Positions 7,207 to 8,929 of a stretch of 8,929 nucleotides of DNA are shown here, one piece after another. The notes beneath the pieces are model-generated. The model was not told the origin of the DNA. It did not search any database and worked only from the letters and a program-made list of their open reading frames with translations. The position numbers and the translations under genes are program-made. This DNA comes from Planctomycetota bacterium (GTDB lineage Bacteria; Planctomycetota; Phycisphaerae; Sedimentisphaerales; Anaerobacaceae). The stretch's first letter is position 1. Every line of letters starts with the position of its first letter. The stretch lies in the NCBI GenBank assembly GCA_026386835.1, contig JAPLMV010000182.1:1-8929 (forward strand), given 5' to 3'.

Positions 7207-7231
7207 CAAAAATCGGAAATCGTAAATGGAT

Positions 7232-7498
7232 TTATTTTCTCAGGCCGAGGCGGGAAATAAGTTCCTGATAGCGCTTTACATCCTTTTGGCCTATGTATTT
7301 CAATAGCGATGACCTTGTGGCTACCATTTTCAACAGGCCGCGTCTTGATGAATGGTCTTTTTTGTGGCTTTTGAAATGCTCGGTGAGTTCGTTAATTCTT
7401 GTTGTCAATATCGCAATCTGGACCTCCGGCGAACCGGTGTCTCCCGGCCTGATCTTGAAATCGGCGACAATCTTTGTTTTCTTTTCCGCTGTCAACAT
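7232..7498 (-). CDS. rpsO: 30S ribosomal protein S15
   Basis: S15 is a primary 16S rRNA-binding protein that nucleates assembly of the small-subunit platform. The 88-residue length and the signature segments are typical: FKIRPGDTGSPEVQIAILT, then a HFKSHKKDHSSRRGLLKMV core and the closing RYQELISRLGLRK. The start at 7498 (MLTAEKK) matches the usual S15 N-terminus. A frame extending to 7555 would add 19 residues that do not resemble S15 and that overlap a leader hairpin. The nearest purine-rich sites (AGGAAAGGA) end about 12 bases before the ATG, farther than usual, so initiation may depend on leader folding. It is first in the unit with pnp, behind a strong promoter at 7583-7611. Confidence 0.97.
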   Translation of the reverse strand: MLTAEKKTKIVADFKIRPGDTGSPEVQIAILTTRINELTEHFKSHKKDHSSRRGLLKMVATRSSLLKYIGQKDVKRYQELISRLGLRK

Positions 7499-7535
7499 TT
7501 TTTGCGTAAGTCCTTTCCTAAACTGGTTATACGAC

Positions 7536-7553
7536 GCATCTACCCTGAGATGC
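7536..7553 (-). promoter_or_regulatory. Leader hairpin of rpsO, possible S15 autoregulatory element
   Basis: The minus-strand transcript contains GCATCT-CAGGGT-AGATGC, a perfect six-base stem with a six-base loop, extendable by U-G and G-U pairs at its foot. It lies in the roughly 78-base leader between the predicted start of transcription and the rpsO ATG. S15 represses its own translation through leader RNA in several phyla with unrelated folds, often using adjacent G-U and G-C pairs. The hairpin is seen; the regulatory role is inferred. Confidence 0.4.
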
Positions 7554-7582
7554 ACAGACGCTTCTCAAGCTAATGACCCTGC

Positions 7583-7611
7583 ATTATAATAGGTTATCAG
7601 TGTATTTGCAA
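7583..7611 (-). promoter_or_regulatory. Promoter of rpsO-pnp
   Basis: On the minus strand TTGCAA (7611-7606) is followed by a 17-base spacer and a perfect TATAAT (7588-7583). Transcription would begin near 7576. This is among the best promoter matches in the window and suits a highly expressed ribosomal gene. Confidence 0.7.
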
Positions 7612-7644
7612 ATCTTTTCTCTTAAAATGTTTGCAGAAAAATCC

Positions 7645-7663
7645 GCCCTGTTGAGGGCTTTTT
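7645..7663. terminator. Terminator-like hairpin in the rpsO/hpt divergent region
   Basis: GCCCT (7645-7649), loop GTTG and AGGGC (7654-7658) are followed by TTTTT (7659-7663) on the plus strand. On the minus strand the same stem is followed after two bases by a T-run, so it could work both ways. It lies upstream of hpt and overlaps the proposed hpt -35 box. It might block stray transcription between the divergent genes or serve as an attenuator if a start site lies further upstream. Confidence 0.45.
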
Positions 7664-7680
7664 AACCGCAAAAGTATAAA
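7651..7680 (+). promoter_or_regulatory. Candidate promoter of hpt
   Basis: TTGAGG (7651-7656), an 18-base spacer and TATAAA (7675-7680) match 4/6 and 5/6 of the consensus. Transcription would begin near 7687, leaving a leader of about 25 bases. Confidence 0.45.
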
Positions 7681-7711
7681 GACCTGCCGATTTTAGTCCG
7701 AATAATATGCT

Positions 7712-8263
7712 ATGCTCGAAAGTAATGTTTTTGCAAAAAATAGTCAGGTTTTGGTCACCACGGGCCAGATAGCAAACTGCGTCCGTAAAATGGCAGGCCA
7801 AATCGAAGCCGCATATAAAAACAGCCAAAATGTTCTGGCAATAGTCCTGATGACAGGCGCCAAATGGTTTGCGGACGACCTCTTCAGGGAAATGCAAAGC
7901 GGCAAATTCGAAATCGAATATGTCAAAATCGACAGCTATCACGGCAAGACAAAATCGTCAGGCCAGGTCAAATTCCAAAATCAAATCCGTTCACAAGTCG
8001 CCGACAGGGATGTCCTTATCATCGACGACCTTTATGATACAGGCCTTACCTTAAAAAAAGTCACAGAGGAAATCACGCAGCAAGGCGGCAGAGTAAGAAC
8101 CTGCGTATTCTTAGAAAAGGACATTGAACATTTGGAAGATGTCGATATTGATTTCCTCGGATTGAAAGTGCCCAACTGCTTTTTGATTGGCTATGGCCTT
8201 GACTATCAGGGCCAATTCCGAGAACTGCCCTTCATCACAACTCTTAACCAGGAACAATTATAA
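7712..8263 (+). CDS. hpt: Hypoxanthine phosphoribosyltransferase
   Basis: This type I phosphoribosyltransferase would join hypoxanthine (and probably guanine) to PRPP, giving IMP or GMP, in cytoplasmic purine salvage. The PRPP-binding motif VLIIDDLYDTGLT is at 101-113, with D105/D106 and the likely catalytic D109. The flexible-loop segment SYHGKTKSSGQVKF is at 75-88, and K136 sits where the purine-contacting lysine lies. GYGLDY (160-165) with a following RELPFI closes the fold as in other HPRTs. The 183-residue length is normal. Oddities: the motif has DD where ED is usual, and the first loop reads LMTGAKW instead of the common LKGSF-like sequence, so purine preference is uncertain. An in-frame stop at 7703-7705 fixes the start at or after 7712, yet no Shine-Dalgarno site precedes it. 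The gene stands alone, divergent from rpsO. Confidence 0.92.
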   Translation: MLESNVFAKNSQVLVTTGQIANCVRKMAGQIEAAYKNSQNVLAIVLMTGAKWFADDLFREMQSGKFEIEYVKIDSYHGKTKSSGQVKFQNQIRSQVADRDVLIIDDLYDTGLTLKKVTEEITQQGGRVRTCVFLEKDIEHLEDVDIDFLGLKVPNCFLIGYGLDYQGQFRELPFITTLNQEQL

Positions 8264-8511
8264 AACTCCACGGCTGCGCCCGCGGGGTCAAAAAATTGTC
8301 TTCATTCCGCAATTTCGCATTTTTGATTTTCTTCTTACCTTTCCCACTCTTCCCCCAATCTCAAATCGCTTCGCACCCACTTTCTCACCTGCTCAACTGC
8401 TTGTCGCGGCGGAGTTAAAACGAAGCCGGATTCGACTGCTCAAATTTCTCGCGCAGGCGGGGTTTCTTCTCTTACGGTCTTATTACGCAAGTTGCCCGCC
8501 TGATATGTATT
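8264..8511. other. Gap between hpt and the lepB fragment, no gene seen
   Basis: Neither strand gives a convincing gene in these 248 bases. A plus-strand frame reaching in from 8187 is a shadow of hpt with a low-complexity continuation. The only structure seen is an 8-base inverted repeat, caggcggg (8454-8461) and cccgcctg (8495-8502), with a 33-base loop and no T-run. No clear terminator for hpt or for the lepB fragment was found. Confidence 0.55.
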
Positions 8512-8805
8512 TCATTTTAGAATTCTGGCCCTGCTGAGTGGCCAATATACTTTTACAACTTTGCCGATAATCGCATCTCTGGGTACCGGGCCAAAATATT
8601 TGCTGTCAAAGCTGTTATCTATGTTATCCCCCATGACAAAAAATTTCCCTTCGGGTATACAATAAGTTAACAAGCCCTTATGCTGAGTAGTTCTTGTACC
8701 GGAGTAATTTGATATGTCAGGATAGTATGGTCTAATTCTGCCGTTAACTTTCACTATCCCATCATTAACCTCAATGATGTCGCCCCATCTACTGTAGTGC
8801 GTCAT
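8512..8805 (-). pseudogene. lepB: Signal peptidase I (S26) C-terminal fragment
   Basis: The 97-residue frame contains the C-terminal part of a type I signal peptidase, the membrane enzyme that cleaves signal peptides of exported proteins. GDIIEVNDGIVKVNG (8-22) and FFVMGDNIDNSFDSKYFG (55-72) match the conserved family blocks, followed by DAIIGKVVKVYWP. The N-terminal membrane anchor, the catalytic-serine block and the lysine block (normally ...KR-x-x-G-x-P before GD) are absent; the residues before GDIIEV are MTHYSRW. A stop lies 12 bases before the first ATG, and upstream DNA is an insertion-sequence end with its own promoter. Most likely the gene was cut by that insertion and is dead. Within the block, I62 and K69 replace residues that are usually arginine. 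Less likely, it is a small divergent protein with a non-canonical start. Confidence 0.75.
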
Positions 8806-8812
8806 AAATAGC

Positions 8813-8842
8813 TTGACTTATAAATTAGGGGTGGATTATAAT
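8813..8842 (+). promoter_or_regulatory. Strong promoter of the transposase gene
   Basis: TTGACT (8813-8818) and a perfect TATAAT (8837-8842) are separated by 18 bases, matching 5/6 and 6/6. Transcription would begin about 8849-8850, at the ATG itself, so the transposase mRNA is likely leaderless or nearly so. Confidence 0.6.
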
Positions 8843-8849
8843 GTTCTGC

Positions 8850-8929
8850 ATGAAAATAGCAGAACCAATACTATTGTCCCTCGAAGAACGCACGAAATTG
8901 GATATGTGGGCGTCAGCACGGAGCGTGCC
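8850..8929 (+). CDS. IS630-family transposase, N-terminal 26 codons only
   Basis: The frame from ATG 8850 stays open to the window edge and reads MKIAEPILLSLEERTK, then LDMWASARSV. This resembles the N-termini of IS630-type DDE transposases, which often begin with an (I/A)xP(I/L)xLSxEER segment and continue with a W-A-x-x-R-S block before the first helix-turn-helix. The catalytic DDE region lies beyond the window. An in-frame ATG at 8841 would add MFC and lies within the -10 box, so 8850 is preferred. No Shine-Dalgarno site is present, which fits a leaderless transcript. The call rests on a short segment and could be wrong at family level. Confidence 0.6.
   Translation, partial: MKIAEPILLSLEERTKLDMWASARSV

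Larger units (their letters stand above)
8790..8929 (+). mobile_element. Left end of a probable IS630-family insertion sequence (incomplete)
   Basis: A transposase start of IS630 type, preceded by only about 55 noncoding bases with a strong promoter, abuts a truncated lepB. IS630 elements insert at TA, and TA dinucleotides at 8790-8791 and 8795-8796 are plausible borders, just where lepB similarity stops. The terminal inverted repeat cannot be tested because the right end is outside the window, so the left border is uncertain by about 15 bases. Confidence 0.55.

Noticed and set aside
8454..8502. Inverted repeat caggcggg/cccgcctg as a terminator
   Set aside because: The loop is 33 bases and neither side is followed by a T-run, so termination is not supported.
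8187..8537. Plus-strand 116-codon frame after hpt
   Set aside because: It starts inside hpt in another frame and crosses a low-complexity spacer into the lepB fragment; no domain is seen.
1..8929. CRISPR arrays, tRNA or rRNA genes, and defence or toxin-antitoxin systems
   Set aside because: No regularly spaced repeats, cloverleaf-like segments, rRNA motifs or recognisable defence proteins were seen by eye on either strand.

Overview
The window most resembles a planctomycete genome, probably of the Phycisphaerae/Sedimentisphaerales type. The main clue is the secreted protein at the left end. It joins a LamG-like domain, fibronectin-III-like modules of the 'YYWR(V/I)DEVN' kind, a dockerin-like calcium repeat and the GxGYxYP putative glycoside hydrolase fold, a mix typical of those polysaccharide-degrading bacteria. 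This placement is inferred from protein style, not from a marker-gene comparison.

Layout. From 1 to 2312 (minus strand) lies a broken or frameshifted secreted carbohydrate-active protein. It has a signal peptide, a LamG-like domain, two FN3-like modules (the second with a dockerin nested inside) and, in a different frame, the C-terminal part of a GxGYxYP domain that runs off the left edge. From 2629 to 4857 (minus) is a two-component pair: a membrane-anchored histidine kinase with no visible sensor domain and an NtrC-type sigma-54 response regulator. From 4980 to 7498 (minus) is the classic rpsO-pnp pair (ribosomal protein S15, then polynucleotide phosphorylase). Both pnp flanks carry AT-rich repeats and inverted repeats, one of which overlaps the pnp stop codon. 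A divergent control region at 7499-7711 holds a strong rpsO promoter, a leader hairpin, a compact hairpin with a T-run and a promoter for the plus-strand gene hpt (hypoxanthine phosphoribosyltransferase, 7712-8263). After a 248-base gap comes a minus-strand fragment of signal peptidase I lacking its catalytic N-terminal half. It is abutted by the left end of what looks like an IS630-family insertion sequence, whose transposase begins at about 8850 and leaves the window.

How it fits together. rpsO and pnp are housekeeping translation and RNA-decay genes with a conserved pairing, and hpt is purine salvage. The kinase-regulator pair follows pnp on the same strand but has its own strong ribosome binding site and a 122-base spacer, so it is probably a separate unit. 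Its target genes are not evident here. The two ends look like accessory DNA: a multidomain secreted protein with a damaged junction at one end and an IS next to a truncated gene at the other.

I do not see a complete new defence, mobile or biosynthetic system. The items most worth a second look are the dockerin nested inside an FN3-like module, the LamG/GxGYxYP junction, the IS630/lepB junction with a probably leaderless transposase, the repeat overlapping the pnp stop and the possible S15 autoregulatory leader.
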